37,797 nucleotides of DNA from Rhypophila decipiens (taxonomy: Eukaryota > Ascomycota > Sordariomycetes > Sordariales > Naviculisporaceae): assembly GCA_033297075.1 (NCBI GenBank), contig MU858315.1:1-37797 (forward strand), read 5' to 3'. The notes below the pieces were generated by a model. It was not told the DNA's origin. It saw nothing but the letters and a program-made list of their open reading frames with translations, and did no database searches. Of this stretch, positions 20,172 to 30,600 are shown in pieces. A program made the position numbers and the translations under genes. Every line of letters begins with the position of its first letter. Position 1 is the stretch's first letter.

Positions 20172-21344
20172 TCAATGCAAGGAGGCAAGGATACGCTCCC
20201 TGAGCTTGGCCTCGTCACTCTGAACTTCGGCGACCGCTCGAGCGTATGGAGGTCCCGATGCTGTTGCCCGTTCTGCCGCCTCAGATACACCCTCCAGGAG
20301 GTGTAGCACATACTGACCCAGTATACGCGCCTGTAGGCTTTTATTCGCGGCTGGAGTGAAGCTGCCAAATTGGACCTGCACGTATTCCCCAGGACAGTTC
20401 ATATCCCTGAAAGTCTCGACCACAAAGACCACGACGTCGAATATCTGCACAAGCCGCGAGTAACAGCTCACGATCAAGAGACCAGTGGCGGTATCGATGT
20501 GGGAAGCTGAGGACCATATCATTGACGACCCTGCGGTGTCCATGTCTATTCCCTTGTCTGTCTCTGTGACGGACGTGGTTGATGAAGGGGCGCTATGGTC
20601 ATTGGCGGAAGTGGGAGCAACGTAGGCTCGGAGTACCTCGATGAAGCGCTCCGTTGTGCGAAATAGATTTTGGGACCAAGTGGTGTCGATATTCCGGCCT
20701 GGTTCCTCTGGCGTGCCTCTCAACTTGTCCCTCTTCATTTTCTCCACGGGTTTAACTGCCAGGAGACAGCGGTACAACTCCAGATGTAACTGGGATAGAT
20801 GCTCGATGGGGTCGTTGTCCTGGACAGGTGGTGGATTCCCGCCCAAATTAACTTCCGAGCCCAGCTGCTGGAAATCGAATGACCCTACATCGATGCCGCC
20901 GGGGAACAGACTTTCGAGAGTTGCCAAATCGTCCAGACCGGAAAGTAGACAACTAGGTGTCCCTGTTTCTGGAGGAGGAGAGGAGAACGAAAAGTTGCCG
21001 GATTCCTGTGAGATGTTGGTGTTGGCAAGAGGAGATACTATTTGCATTGCATTTGGGAGTCCGGATTCTTTGCTTCTCGATTTGCGACGGCGCAATGTGA
21101 TGTCGGAGGGCCTCCCCATACGCTGTGGTCGACGGCCAGTGCAATTGAGACCGGCTGCCAGACAACGGTCGCAGACACGCCCGTCGGCTGTGCCGCGGAC
21201 GCAGCGAAGCTTTTGGCCGTGACATCTCGCGCATGCGAGCGGCTTCGTTGACCTCTTGGCATTGGTATCCCCAAAGTCTAGAAGATGTTCAAAGTCGGGG
21301 GCGGTTGCTGTATCGTTTGAGGCCATAACAGCGTGTTGGAGCAA
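20172..21344 (-). CDS. Zn(II)2Cys6 transcription factor, AflR-like
   Basis: A single-exon protein of 390 aa. The DNA-binding domain is at residues 38-68 with all six cysteines: Cys38, 41, 48, 58, 61 and 68 (CARC, x6, C; CDRC, x6, C), followed by a basic linker with RRPQRMGRP and RRRKSRSK. The central and C-terminal part (about 185-385), with LSQLHLELYRC, ATGLLIVSCY and LQARILGQYVL, fits the AflR-like regulatory domain family found in regulators of fungal secondary metabolism. It is nuclear by inference. No polyketide or non-ribosomal peptide synthase is visible in this window, so its target genes are unknown; the nearby MFS and cupin genes are candidates. Met7 (21326) is an alternative start. 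Confidence 0.85.
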   Translation of the reverse strand: MLQHAVMASNDTATAPDFEHLLDFGDTNAKRSTKPLACARCHGQKLRCVRGTADGRVCDRCLAAGLNCTGRRPQRMGRPSDITLRRRKSRSKESGLPNAMQIVSPLANTNISQESGNFSFSSPPPETGTPSCLLSGLDDLATLESLFPGGIDVGSFDFQQLGSEVNLGGNPPPVQDNDPIEHLSQLHLELYRCLLAVKPVEKMKRDKLRGTPEEPGRNIDTTWSQNLFRTTERFIEVLRAYVAPTSANDHSAPSSTTSVTETDKGIDMDTAGSSMIWSSASHIDTATGLLIVSCYSRLVQIFDVVVFVVETFRDMNCPGEYVQVQFGSFTPAANKSLQARILGQYVLHLLEGVSEAAERATASGPPYARAVAEVQSDEAKLRERILASLH

Positions 21345-22372
21345 GTTTCTGGTCGGAAGAGTCTTGTATTTTGATGTTTGGGGCCATGAATGTGAATAAT
21401 GATTGTAAGACGGAAGTCGCGAACATGCCAGACTGCCAGTGTATTTGTGCCGGAGATAAACGGATATACCAGACGCCAGATGGGCTCAACAAGACAGGGG
21501 TCGGGACATGTACCGTACCTTCCATAACCTTCCTTCCTCCGACTTCAACGTCCCTCCCATCACGTGATACAAATCTACTTCTTCCTTTCCTAACACCACA
21601 TTGGCCAAAACCTCATAGCAACAACCATATATCGTATTGCACACTAGTGTACCATATGTCTTAGGAGTCAGAATTTGCTTCAAGTCTCTGAGTACCGCTT
21701 TGTAGACGATTTTGATGGCTTTTTCTAGAACGAGCTGCTTAACCTTGGGGCACATCATACACATTATCATGAACACTGCCTGGAGTCAATTCGACCAGAA
21801 CTTGAGTATCCAAAACAGTGTAGGTAAATCTCGGAGCTCCTTACTGACATAGAGCGTTTTGTAGCAGTGAACGGGCATGTTCTGGTTGTGCTGTCCACCC
21901 ACGGTCGGTGACGAGAACCAGGCTTGGCATCATTTGTGATACATGAGGTGGATAAAGTGTTCAAGCACCCTCCTCGGGATTCTCGCAAACATTAAAACTC
22001 GCGGGATCAAAACCTCTCAAAGTTCACGATATCTGATATCTATCTCCAGAGGGCTTTCAAATCAACTCTTATGCGTTCAATCAACCTCAAAGCTCAACCC
22101 GCATTCTTTGCGGCCTCCTATCCGAGATATGCAGATAGCGAGGTATTAGACGACCCCTGAAGAGATCAGAGGCCTTGTGCTCGAGGTAGGGCTGAAGCTC
22201 TTGGACACGGAGATGGAATGTCTTGATTCTTGATACTGAGTAGTGCTTCTCAGGCAAAGAGATGGGAAGGACCAGAGATGTGCGGAACGTGCATGGGTTG
22301 GTGGTCGAGGGCACCGAGAATGGTGCAAGCTGATTGGTCGGCGCCAGGCCTTCCTCACCCAGCATATCAAGC
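21345..22372. other. Divergent intergenic region (Zn2Cys6 factor / proline-rich gene)
   Basis: A spacer of about 1 kb between divergently arranged genes. Plus frames at 21371-21664 (97 aa) and 22230-22526 (98 aa) have no recognisable domain. A reverse CCAAT box (ATTGG, 22333-22337) lies 36 nt before a TATAAAT, consistent with a promoter driving the plus-strand gene to the right. Confidence 0.4.
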
Positions 22373-22379
22373 TATAAAT
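22373..22379 (+). promoter_or_regulatory. TATA box for the proline-rich gene
   Basis: TATAAAT preceded by an inverted CCAAT box and followed by a long pyrimidine-rich stretch (22380-22440), a common fungal core-promoter arrangement. The resulting transcript would have a leader of about 300 nt before the preferred ATG at 22700. Confidence 0.5.
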
Positions 22380-22699
22380 CCCATCCCCCCGTCTCTCACT
22401 CTCCTTTTCCCCCTTCTTCCCTTACATCTATTTGATTCCCATTTCATCGAAAGGGGTCCCCAAAATCATCCCAAACCCTTCCAGAGCCCAGGAGCTATCT
22501 GTGCACGACTCCTAGAACCCTTTTAAAGTCAATGCGCCCGGTATATCATTCCCCTAGCACTCCCACCCCCCTTCTAATATCTGGTCTTCCTCATCCGCCC
22601 AGTCTGTTCCTCTTTACTCCTATTCTTGGGGTATTTTCTACTTTCCTTCCCATTACTATCAACCATAATCATTCTCTACATCCACCACATCCATTCAAC

Positions 22700-23294
22700 A
22701 TGAATTTGGACCAACCTCGTCGTCGTCCCACCAGCCAGATTATCAACATGTCGTCTACCACCAGACGACTACCCCCTATTCAGGTTTTGGAGGACAGAAG
22801 CCATTTTTCTCTTCCGCCAGCTCCAGACCCTCCAATCTGGCCCTCTCCGCCTCGTCAAAACCACCATTGCCGACCCGGCAATATGTCGTCGTCAACGAGC
22901 GCGCCATATCACGTGACCTCCTCCAACCCTACCGCCACAGACCACCAAAGACCAAGACCATTTCGTCAGCGTTCACCATCTCCAATTCCAGTTGCCCCAG
23001 GTGCACCCAGAATTCCACTTCTTTCCGACTCGGATATTGAGGAAGAGGACAAGGAGCTGGCCGGTATTGACAGGGGCTATCTGCGCCTTGGTGGCCGTCG
23101 TCTGTACCTTCCCAGTCCCTCGCCAACACCTGAGCCTCTCAAAGAAGAAGAGGAAGAAGAGAGTCAGGAAGCCGACTTCGACGACACAAATCTATCAAAA
23201 ATGAACGATCAACGTAAGTGACAACTTTCTTCTTTTTTCTTCCTTTCCAGGACAGCGAGGACATGGAGTACACAAGTGTGGTGGTCGTGGATAG
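22700..23294 (+). CDS. Proline-rich, acidic low-complexity protein (hypothetical)
   Basis: From the ATG at 22700 the frame encodes a protein rich in Pro, Arg, Ser and Asp/Glu with two acidic blocks (SDSDIEEEDKE and EEEEEE) and several SPSP motifs, so it is probably disordered. A GTAAGT at 23214 and a pyrimidine-tract CAG at 23250 define a short 37-nt intron; splicing adds RQRGHGVHKCGGRG and ends at TAG 23294 (185 aa). Without splicing the protein ends at 23221. The frame is also open upstream to an ATG at 22532, the first ATG after the likely transcription start, but that extension looks like translated pyrimidine-rich leader. The family is not recognised; a nuclear or regulatory role would be a guess. 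Confidence 0.5.
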
Positions 23295-23756
23295 GGAGTG
23301 GATATAAGCATATCTTATCACCTATATGCCCTATATGCATATTAGCCGGCTGCACTAAACCCCGATTAGGTCTTTTGGCGTCCACCGATGGATTTGATTG
23401 GTCCAGGGCAACACCACCCCCTGCTTCTCCATGAGGATGCGCGCACCTGCGCTTTCATCTGCGTCGGCTGAGATGCAACGCGGATGATGGAGACAGTTGG
23501 CCCATAATGACACTTTGGGAATGCCTGCTGACGATTTAATATGAATAGTCGATTTTGCGAGGCAGCACATCCAGGCACAGGCGCAGATGGCCGCCCGGCG
23601 TCCTGGCCCTCGTGTGATCCAAGAGTCGGCGGACAACAGCGCCGGGAACGGTGGCCTGCAGCTGCAAGTGTATCCGCAAAACGCGCCTTCACTTTCGAGG
23701 GAGCTCCACCATGAGGGATGCCTTGCACCTTCCCAGCACCGTCAAACACACCGATA

Positions 23757-23879
23757 TCATTGGCATGAGTATGAGCAACTTACAATGTCCCGGCCGAAGC
23801 AGGTGCACCCGAAGTTGCACTTCAAAGTTGTCGTCGACCACGGAAGAGAGACGAGGTATCTCCTCAACTGATTCTTCAT
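23757..23879 (-). CDS. Possible Cys-rich micro-ORF, 40 aa
   Basis: ATG at 23879 to TGA at 23757. The peptide has five cysteines (21, 25, 27, 35, 39) packed as CNFGCTCF and CSYSC after a short basic start. A GTAAGT lies inside it (after GRDI), so it could instead be the first exon of a spliced small protein, but I found no in-phase acceptor that gives a convincing continuation. The N-terminus is not a clear signal peptide. Chance is quite possible. Confidence 0.15.
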   Translation of the reverse strand: MKNQLRRYLVSLPWSTTTLKCNFGCTCFGRDIVSCSYSCQ

Positions 23880-24696
23880 TTTCCTTTTGTACTTGTATGA
23901 CCTCTGATTAGGTTGAACAAAGCGACATGGCTGGAAGGATGGGTCTGTATCTTATTGCCACTTGATGTGTTTTTTCTGTTTCTGACGCTTGGTTTGGCTA
24001 CTGCAGGCGGTTACTGGATTCCGGGTTTTGGCGTTATCTCATTTTGATGATCATCATGACTTGCAACGTGAAAACTTTTCATAGTTGTAAAATTCCACTA
24101 GTTGACTAGTTATACCTTTGAATATCATTATAGGCTTTATTATATACACCAGGAAATTGCTTCGTCATCTTTATCCCCAAGTCCCCTCACAGTTCATTTT
24201 AACATCACATATCCTCGGGGTATCATTTCTGTCGTTGACCATCTTTGTCACGAACTCTATTCCTCATCCCCAACATCTTTAGGTCTCATCAGCCCCAGAT
24301 CTTGGTATGGTAAGTCGGTTTGGGCCGCGATTGTGACTTTAACAGGTGCCATCTCATCCCGGTCTCACAGGGTGGAAATATTCGCCGTCTATATGTGGTG
24401 ACTGTAGCTTATTCGTCGGTCACCCGGCGAGCGAGGAAGGCAGAAAAGTTTTCATGTCCTTGTCTGGGCCAATCAAAAGAAAGAAATGCTGTGCCGGTTC
24501 TTTGGGCATGCGATTTTAGGCAGCGGGCGGGTGCCAAGACTGCCAAATGCGCACATTCTTTGGTCATGTTTTACAGGCGGCCATGAGGAAGGATCCTGCT
24601 GCGTCATGCATAGGTGGACTGCGAGTCTTGACTCGCCAGACAACTTCATTTGGCAAGATCGGATGTGAGGAGCTCCGTCGGGAGACGTTGGAAATT

Positions 24697-24731
24697 GGCC
24701 CCACTTCGACTTCGGATGTCGGAGTGGGGCC
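24697..24731. repeat. 14-bp hairpin with 7-nt loop
   Basis: Left arm GGCCCCACTTCGAC (24697-24710) pairs with GTCGGAGTGGGGCC (24718-24731), with one T-G wobble and the loop TTCGGAT. No gene end is near, so this is not an obvious terminator of a called gene. Confidence 0.8.
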
Positions 24732-25107
24732 GCGCCGAGCCGGAAGCACACGGAGTGCAAAGTAGCCCCAGCTTGCAACGGTCTCAATAAATCATGATCC
24801 CAAAAATCCGCTGCCGAGATCGAAGCCAGAGTCGACTTACCACTTGACTTTGACGACCTCCGGATATAACGCGCTGAGATGCTCCTGATGCTCGCACTTC
24901 CGGCATGACACCTATCACAGTGGTTTCTGTCGTTGACGGCGGATTAATAAGATCCATCTCGGTTAACGTAGCGGTAGTTAGCCAATAATGCGACATCGTC
25001 AATTGTCGATCGCACATTGAAGCAGATCATCGCCAGTTCTCAACCAGGTCGATCATACCAAGCACGGGAGACCCACTGCAATGTCAGGTTACCGGGTCAA
25101 CTATGGG

Positions 25108-25115
25108 TATAAAAT
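25108..25115 (+). promoter_or_regulatory. TATA box of the ICMT-like gene
   Basis: TATAAAAT 127 nt upstream of the ATG at 25242, at a normal distance for a fungal core promoter. Confidence 0.55.
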
Positions 25116-25241
25116 CTTTCCCATTCCCATGGGATCGCCAGGGCTCGAGACACCTTTCAAGTTTCAATTTATGCCCAATCTCCACACCAGACAGCTCTTA
25201 GCCAGCCTCAATCTCTTTGCAGAAAAGACTGTATCACCACA

Positions 25242-26000
25242 ATGACCTTTTCAATCTCACAAGTCCTCCTAGCGAGTACAATCGTGATATCCACCTACGG
25301 GACATACATCGGCTTATCGCCACCAAACCCACCAAAGAAACCACCGCCTTCGACAGGCGATACCCTCCGCGCAGCAGGGATCGTAACATCGCGACATTTC
25401 CCCAAATTATCGCTCTCTCCATTTTTCATCCTCGGTCTTCACACAAGTCTACTGGCGCTTTATTACCCCAATATTCCACCATGGCTGCTTCACCCGGGAA
25501 GTGATACCACGCCGAACTACGACCAGGGCGACGGGCTGAATGCCAATTTGATTACATGGTCAGCCGCAACCATAATCCCGTTGATTTTGGTCACGGGAGT
25601 TGGGATTCCACTTCGATTAGGAGCGTATAGTACCCTGGGAAAGAACTTTACGTTTACTCTTGCTGAGCCGGATACGTTGGTTACGGGCGGGATGTATCGC
25701 TATGTGCAACATCCTAGTTATGTCGGGATCTTGGTATTGTTCTTTGGAAACCTGGCGCTGTTGGCACGAACGGACGGGGCAGTGGTTTGTTGGCTTTGGG
25801 GAATTGAAGGCCTGAGAGAGGGCTGGTACGGTCCGGTGAAAGCGGTGTATTTGTTGGGTATAGTAGTTGTCTCATCGGTTATTATGCTGGGAGGTTGGAC
25901 CAGAGTCAAGGAGGAGGAGAGGATGTTGAAGGCAAAATTTGGGGAGGAGTGGGTTAGGTGGAATAAGAGGACTGCGAGGTTCGTTCCGGGGGTCTTTTAA
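25242..26000 (+). CDS. Isoprenylcysteine carboxyl methyltransferase (ICMT/PEMT)-family membrane protein
   Basis: A single-exon 252-aa membrane protein. The C-terminal half has the ICMT/phospholipid methyltransferase superfamily signature: LGAYSTLGKNFTF near 127-139, GMYRYVQHPSYVG at about 149-161 (the SAM-binding RHPxY-like motif), a KEEERMLKAKFGEEW helix near 221-235, and a final TARFVPGVF. About five hydrophobic segments are visible, including one at residues 4-24. True ICMT methylates prenylated CaaX proteins at the endoplasmic reticulum. Divergent fungal members of this size are common near accessory and metabolic genes, and their substrates are mostly unknown, so I call only the family. 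A TATA box lies at 25108. Confidence 0.85.
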   Translation: MTFSISQVLLASTIVISTYGTYIGLSPPNPPKKPPPSTGDTLRAAGIVTSRHFPKLSLSPFFILGLHTSLLALYYPNIPPWLLHPGSDTTPNYDQGDGLNANLITWSAATIIPLILVTGVGIPLRLGAYSTLGKNFTFTLAEPDTLVTGGMYRYVQHPSYVGILVLFFGNLALLARTDGAVVCWLWGIEGLREGWYGPVKAVYLLGIVVVSSVIMLGGWTRVKEEERMLKAKFGEEWVRWNKRTARFVPGVF

Positions 26001-26418
26001 GTTATCGTCCTGGACGAAATCGATTGTTCGGTTTGTAGCGTCAAAGTCTGCGTGCTTTGTCACGTCAATGCCACGGCATCGTGTTTACATTATTTTGGAC
26101 CGCATAACGCATCTTTAGTCACTACTGTTTTACGTCTTTTCATCCTTACTCGTGCTAAAAATGCCTCCTGACAAGCTGGGCCGTTCTTGTCAGGAGGCGT
26201 TTTTAGCCCTAAGGAGCACTCACAGGATCACTGCTAAGATCGAACCCAGAGATAAGCCTAGTGGGGGCTTCATGCAGATCGATGAATCAAGGTTTACCGT
26301 CATTCCCGACTCTCGGCTCTCCCTGCTCTCTTCCCTTCAACCACCACGAACATTACTGGTTGCCAAATACCCGCCGTTGTCCCGCCCATCACTTGTTAGA
26401 GAGGAATCGTTCGTCGAA
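26001..26418. other. Spacer between ICMT-like and MYND genes
   Basis: Contains a 54-nt near-perfect hairpin (26154-26207). The frame that overlaps the MYND exon 1 is open upstream to 26152, but that extension crosses the hairpin and reads poorly, so I treat it as leader or spacer. Confidence 0.45.
26154..26207. repeat. 22-bp-arm inverted repeat (hairpin)
   Basis: The left arm at 26154-26175 (GCTAAAAATGCCTCCTGACA plus AG) and the right arm at 26186-26207 are complementary over 22 positions, with a single T-G wobble, around a 10-nt loop (CTGGGCCGTT). It lies 153 nt after the ICMT-like stop and 212 nt before the MYND start. Confidence 0.9.
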
Positions 26419-27159
26419 ATGGCTTCTCAGCAGTACGCAAACCTTCGAGACAGAGCATTCTTCCCAGATTATGCGGGCCTCCCCGACGAGCAGAACATCG
26501 ACCCCACCTTTTACCGCTGTGGAAATGGGCTTCGATACACGCCTCAGAAGAACTGGTGCTTCTTCGCCCAGATCGTCTCCATCGAGTACTTTACCCGCTT
26601 AGTACTCACTGTCAAGTCTGGCCACCGCAGCAATGTGCGAATTGCGTTTTATACGGACGATGAGGGGAGACAGGTTCGGAGCCAGGGGCAAGTAGGATAC
26701 ACAATTGCTATCATGCATGCGAATCAACACTATTTTCTGGATGGGTCCACCGGTGTTCGCGTGGAGGTACCTATTACCGTCCAGGTTAGACACTCACCCA
26801 ACACCCAGCGCAAATATTTCCGCACATGAACTGACGCAGTAAGATGGGTGATACCGAGACGGCATGCCATGGATGCGATGCACAAAAGACGTCGATGCAG
26901 AAGTGTGGCAGATGCTCCATGTTTTATTACTGCGACAAGGTCAGTCAATATCATATCCAGAGAGAAGGAACCCGGGTGTTCACTACCCCGGCTTACACGT
27001 CTTCTTCAACCGCAGAACTGTCAGACGGCGGCCTGGAATGGCAAGGGCCATAAGAAAGACTGCAAGATCATCAAGAACTGCGGATTGCGAGCCATGTTCT
27101 CGTTGGACTGGAGCCACTTTGATGGCTATCTCGGCTTTCCTCTTCCTGGACCCGAGTGA
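26419..27159 (+). CDS. MYND-type zinc finger protein, 3 exons
   Basis: Exons 26419-26784, 26844-26939 and 27016-27159 give 201 aa. Residues 1-122 form a beta-rich N-terminal domain seen in many fungal MYND proteins (LRYTPQKNWCFFAQI, then TIAIMHANQHYFLDGSTGVRVE). The MYND finger follows: CHGC, CGRC, FYYC, NC, GHKKDC, complete only after the second splice (GTCAGT...CCGCAG, 76 nt), which is strong evidence for that intron. After the finger, LRAMFSLDWSHFDGYLGFPLP matches the usual end of the family. The first intron (26785-26843) must use GTTAGA and an AAG acceptor just after CTGAC; the nearer CAG at 26839 would lead straight into a stop. MYND fingers bind proline-rich peptides; partner unknown. 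Confidence 0.7.
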
Positions 27160-27693
27160 ACTTCGGAGTACTGCACACCATTAACCCACGCAAAGAGACC
27201 AGCGTCTCTTTGTGATCGGGGGATGGGGAACTCTGGGGAAGGCTTATGGGATGGGAGATGTGAAGATTTGCGACGGGATACCTATACTAGTGGTTTACTT
27301 GTTGTCCAAGACTTCGAGATATCCAAGACTTTCGGCAAGATAGTCATACAAATCATTACCCCGCAACCAGTCGAAAATTCATGGCCTAAGAGCGGTGAAA
27401 CAACATGTAATGCAAAGCTCCGAGCCTCCAATCATTTTACTTGGCCATCAACATCTGATCGATGATGGGTGGCTGATATCTCATCTGCAGCAGACAACGC
27501 GTGCTCGCTGGTTGCTGATAGGAGAGCTGGGAAGGAAGATAGACGTTCTTCACGTCATTCGTTCCCCAGCGGCGAGAACGTGTAACTACATCTGCTACAC
27601 GCTTTATTCCATTTAAGATTCCACCCCCATCATCCGTTCCGATGATAAAAACACCCAGAAGCTCTGTTATACCACCCTGGCCATCCAAACATC
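27160..27693. other. Spacer between MYND and kinase-ankyrin genes
   Basis: Short frames only. A small perfect hairpin (27191-27212; arms CAAAGAGAC, 4-nt loop) lies 31 nt after the MYND stop. The remainder should include the promoter for the kinase-ankyrin gene. Confidence 0.35.
27191..27212. repeat. 9-bp hairpin after the MYND gene
   Basis: CAAAGAGAC and its exact complement around the loop CAGC, 31 nt past the MYND stop codon. It may form in the 3' UTR. Confidence 0.7.
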
Positions 27694-30600
27694 ATGTCTC
27701 TATCCCTTGGAGACTCACGATTCTCCAATGTCCCTCGTCAAGATCAGCCCGTGAGCGATTTCAGCGTCGCCGACATTGTCGCGGCGACAAAGAACGAGGT
27801 GCCATTCATAGAGTCAGTCGCTCTGAGGTTCGACAAAGTATTGGGGCAGGGAACGACCTTTCAGGTCGCAAGGGAGATATACAACAATCCTGGGGGACTG
27901 CCTTACTTTGTTGCGGTAAAACGGCTGCTGCCTCGGCCAGATGCTCCTAACAATCCCCGCAAACGGTACGCCGGAGTCTTGCGCGAGCTTCGCGTCTTGA
28001 CGCATCCGCCTATTCGATCGCACGGATGTATTTCTCAGGTCATCGGCTACGGATGGAGCGACCTCCAATCACATGGCGTGCAGCCCTACCTGGTCATGGA
28101 CTTCTCGGATCATGGCACGATTATCCAATACCTAAAGCCGTGTAGGATACCTATCCATGAACGTCGAGAGCTGGCGCTGGATATTGCGGCGGCGTTGAAA
28201 GCAGTGCACGAATGTGAGATTGTGCATGGCGATGTGAAGGCCGAAAATGTGCTCGTGTTCGACAATAACACCCCCTTCGGCCCCGGCGACGAGTATATCA
28301 CGAGACCGCAAGTTGCACGACTGGCAGACTTTAGCTCCACCGTGTTCGAGCAGGACTTTGTCAACCAGCCCGAAGTCTACTATTTCGGCACTGAGACCTA
28401 CCTTGCGCCAGAGATTGCAGGTCGGCCAGCTTGCCGATATATGAGCGACACGCGCACTTTCGACCTCTTCAAACTAGCCGACTGCTACTCATTCGGGCTT
28501 TTGCTATGGGAGGTTATCCAGAACGGCAAGCCGTTCCATGACTCGATCTTCCTGGGTCCTGGAGAAACGGTGAAGGGCTTCCTCGACAAGATATCCGGCA
28601 ATGGGCGCGATGAGCTAGGTGGTCTCGCCTTGAGCCTCTGTGACACTCCGGATGAAGTTAGGGCCAATACTAAACTTGCAGACGCCGTCAAGAAGACAAT
28701 ATTTGCTTGCCTCAGGGATGATCCATCTCAACGGTGCACCATGGACGAGGCTGTTCTATTGTTGGCCGATGGCACAAGGTTAGTTGATTTGATTGCCAGC
28801 ACCGTCTCGCACTGACACACTTCTTCTGACACTACAAGAGCTAACAGCATCGCGCGACCACAACTCGTCCATCCTCTGCCAATGTCATCTCCACCGCCAC
28901 AACGGTCAGCGGCCTCAGAAAACCGACAATTGGTGACACGCCAGCGGGGGCAGCAGTCCGTCTACACTCTCGTTCCCGTCACATCTGAAAATCTCATCGT
29001 CCGTCAAGTTAAAGTAGCCGAACAAGACTGGCCGGTGGTTGGAACATCTGATCCCCTCGTCTACATAGAGTCGGGAACCGATGTGGGCGCCTTTGCATTT
29101 GTGGACCTCGACATGTTCAAGACGGCCATGGTTGACCCGCCGCCACCGCAAACCCAGCAGGACCTGGCAAATCAGATTCAAAATGCCATCGGCCACCGAA
29201 ACGACGAAACCAAGAAGGCTCACCTCCACTTGCAGCTGGCAGTCACATATCACATCGGCTACGGGCTCGAGCCAGATCGCTTGCTTGTCTTGCATCACCT
29301 CCGCGCCGCCAGCAACGCCAACTCTGTTGCGAGGGCGCTTTTGCCCGCCGTATCGCAGGCCTTGGCAATGGATGAAAAGGATGTTGAGCCTGATACTACT
29401 TCTAATCACTATCTACCTCTGAAGCCGTGCTTCGGTAGTTCTAGCATGGTTCAAGACGATACATGTAACCTTGCATCCACGCTGAATGCGCTCAAGATCA
29501 GCTTAACCATACACGACCAGACAATGCTGACAGAAGCCCTAACCGCAGCCTGTCGAGAGGCAGACTTTGACGCCGCCAAGTTGATCACTCGCTCTTGCAC
29601 CACCGTCATGACGGGATCTGGCAAGCCGAACCCATTCCACTGGCTAATTACGTTCGAACACGCTCAAGCCAAGGAGCTGTTCCACATACTCGGTCAACAC
29701 GAAGCCGAATATTCGTCACTCCTCGCCCACGACTCCGGACCGCCCGTATACTTTCCCCACCAGTGCATGGAGTTATTCGGAACACCGCTCCATTGGGCCA
29801 CTCGGGCAGGAAACCTCGAACTAGTCACCTTCCTCATCGAGTACGGCGCTGACGTCAACATTCGCTGCCAGAGCCGAGCCCCAGGGGCTCCCGAGGTGCC
29901 ACTGCTCAAGTACCAACCAAGCTACAGTCCCCTCGACCTAGCCGTAGCCTATCATTTCTCCGATATCGTCAAGGTCCTCCTCCAAGCAGGCAGCCCAACT
30001 TTTGGTGGCTCTATAGAGTGGACCTACACACCCTTCCACCTCGTCGGAATGAGAACAATGCCGTTTGCTCGCTTCACAGCTCACGGAGAGCGGTCTCGAC
30101 TCGCCTTGCGAAACACAATCCACGCCCTGAAAGCTCACGGGCTAGACATCAACGCCGTGGACTCGGAATCCGACACGCCACTAACGCTCGCAGTCCGGAG
30201 CATAGACATTGAGCCGTACATCCTAGAAGAGCTCCTCAACGCCGGTGCTGGTACGTGCAGCGCATTCGAGGCCCTGCACGGAAACGTCGTCATCCGTGCG
30301 TCTCGATTTTGCTCCGACCGGCTCGGTTCCGGCTGGAAGACGCGGCTTCTTCTCCCGCTGGTGGAGGATCTCAACGCCCTGGATCCGGAGGGCATCTCCG
30401 CAATGCATTATTGCGCCGTGCTGGGGGATGTCTCGACTGCCATGGTATTGCTCGACACGAAGCGAGTGAATACCGCCAATCGGTCGTTGGCGGGGCATAC
30501 GGCTCTGACAATCGCTGCACTCTCGGGCTCGGCGTCCGTGATTGAGTGTCTCATCGAGGCGGGAGGCGATCTAGAGCTCCCCGACGGGTCTGGATATACG

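Larger units (their letters stand above)
23295..25107. other. 1.8-kb region without a confident gene
   Basis: Overlapping frames on both strands between 23355 and 23911 have no recognisable domain, and 24102-24787 holds only short frames. A 40-aa Cys-rich minus micro-ORF (23757-23879) and a strong hairpin (24697-24731) are listed separately. The right end should include the promoter of the ICMT-like gene. Confidence 0.4.

Noticed and set aside
22532..22699. N-terminal extension of the proline-rich protein from ATG 22532
   Set aside because: It reads as translated pyrimidine-rich leader (His/Pro/Leu/Thr) and differs from the downstream protein, although it is the first ATG after the TATA box.
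13332..26000. Complete secondary-metabolite gene cluster
   Set aside because: A transporter, regulator, cupin and ICMT-like enzyme are present, but no backbone synthase lies in the window.
26152..26418. Extension of the MYND protein to the first ATG at 26152
   Set aside because: It would translate straight through the 54-nt hairpin and looks unlike the family; ATG 26419 starts at MASQQYANLRD, which fits homologous N-termini.
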